Source: Clostridiales bacterium UBA6388
Lineage (GTDB): Bacteria; Bacillota; Clostridia; Oscillospirales; Oscillospiraceae
Reading direction: 5' to 3'
NCBI GenBank assembly: GCA_002437575.1
Contig: DJQK01000031.1
Span: 1-13,691 of the forward strand
Length of the DNA: 13,691 bases
The notes below the pieces were generated by a model, which was given only the letters and a program-made list of their open reading frames with translations, did not search any database and was not told the DNA's origin. Shown here one piece after another: positions 13,333 to 13,691 of the stretch. Every line of letters begins with the position of its first letter. Position 1 is the stretch's first letter. Both the position numbers and the translations under genes were made by a program.

Positions 13333-13691
13333 ATGGAAATTCTGTATGAAAATCTCGGGAATCTGACGTGGCAGCAGATCGTGATGTGGGCGATCGGCGG
13401 CCTTCTTATCTACCTTGCCATCGCGAAGGACATGGAGCCGAGCCTGCTTCTGCCGATGGGCTTCGGCGCGATTCTGGTGAACCTTCCGATGTCCGGCGCG
13501 GTCGATCAGCTCGTCTCGGGCGCGTTGGAGCGCGGCGCGCTGAGCGTCTTGTATGACGCGGGCATAACAAACGAGCTGTTTCCGCTGATTTTATTCATCG
13601 GCATCGGCGCGATGATCGACTTTGGGCCGCTGCTCAATAACCCGAAGCTCATGATCTTCGGCGCGGCGGCGCAGTTCGGCATTTTCTTTAC
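13333..13691 (+). CDS. Na+-translocating decarboxylase beta subunit (OadB/GcdB/MmdB family), 3' end missing
   Basis: Starts at ATG 13333 after AAGGAGAG; 119 complete codons are visible and the frame runs off the window. The sequence matches the N-terminus of beta subunits of biotin-dependent sodium-pump decarboxylases: an opening amphipathic segment with WQQIVMWAIGGLLIYLAIAKDMEP, the conserved LLLPMGFGAILVNLP, a linker ending LYDAGITNELFPLILFIGIGAMIDFGPLLNNPK, and the start of the next helix (IFGAAAQFGIF). Full-length members have about 370-430 residues and many membrane helices, and couple decarboxylation of carboxybiotin to export of two Na+. The acid (oxaloacetate, methylmalonyl-CoA or glutaconyl-CoA) depends on the alpha subunit, which is outside the window. 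Expression is probably controlled by the leader RNA terminator. Confidence 0.92.
   Translation, partial: MEILYENLGNLTWQQIVMWAIGGLLIYLAIAKDMEPSLLLPMGFGAILVNLPMSGAVDQLVSGALERGALSVLYDAGITNELFPLILFIGIGAMIDFGPLLNNPKLMIFGAAAQFGIFF

Overview
The window reads as chromosomal DNA of a GC-rich, obligately anaerobic member of the Clostridia; a gut-type Oscillospirales bacterium is my best guess (inference, not tested). The grounds are AGGAGG-type ribosome binding sites, sigma-A promoters with 16-17 bp spacers, a four-motif 4Fe-4S ferredoxin, an iron-sulfur L-cysteine desulfidase / serine dehydratase-type enzyme, a Na+-pumping decarboxylase beta subunit and a YtxH-like small protein. No phage, transposase, CRISPR array, tRNA or rRNA was seen.

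Layout: (1) 1-846, the 3' part of a transglutaminase-like gene, ended by a hairpin terminator. (2) 1001-1171 (-), a 56-residue YtxH-like membrane protein. (3) 1304-3229 (+), a two-gene operon with no gap: a type-2 orotidine-5'-phosphate-decarboxylase homologue that has lost catalytic residues, then a histidine phosphatase fused to a GNAT acetyltransferase. (4) 3273-3596 (-), a small Asn/Gly/Thr/Tyr-rich lipoprotein. (5) 3897-4283 (+), a ferredoxin with a near-consensus promoter. (6) 4284-4562, a hairpin-rich intergenic element bounded by two identical 33-bp terminator copies. (7) 4563-5459 (-), an EamA/DMT transporter, divergent from (8) 5619-7681 (+), oligoendopeptidase F plus a translationally coupled 88-residue protein. 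(9) 7793-9073 (+), the CyuA/UPF0597-type enzyme. (10) 9296-13069 (+), a MacAB/YknXYZ-like exporter operon of adaptor, ATPase and permease with overlapping genes. (11) 13115-13278, a strong promoter and a structured leader RNA ending in an intrinsic terminator, just before (12) 13333-end, the beta subunit of a Na+-translocating decarboxylase, cut by the window edge.

Most units are short, independent operons with their own promoter and terminator. The parts most worth following are the leader RNA before the sodium-pump gene, which has riboswitch-like architecture of a class I do not recognise, and the operon joining a degenerate OMP decarboxylase to a phosphatase-acetyltransferase fusion. The intergenic element at 4284-4562 may belong to a dispersed repeat family.
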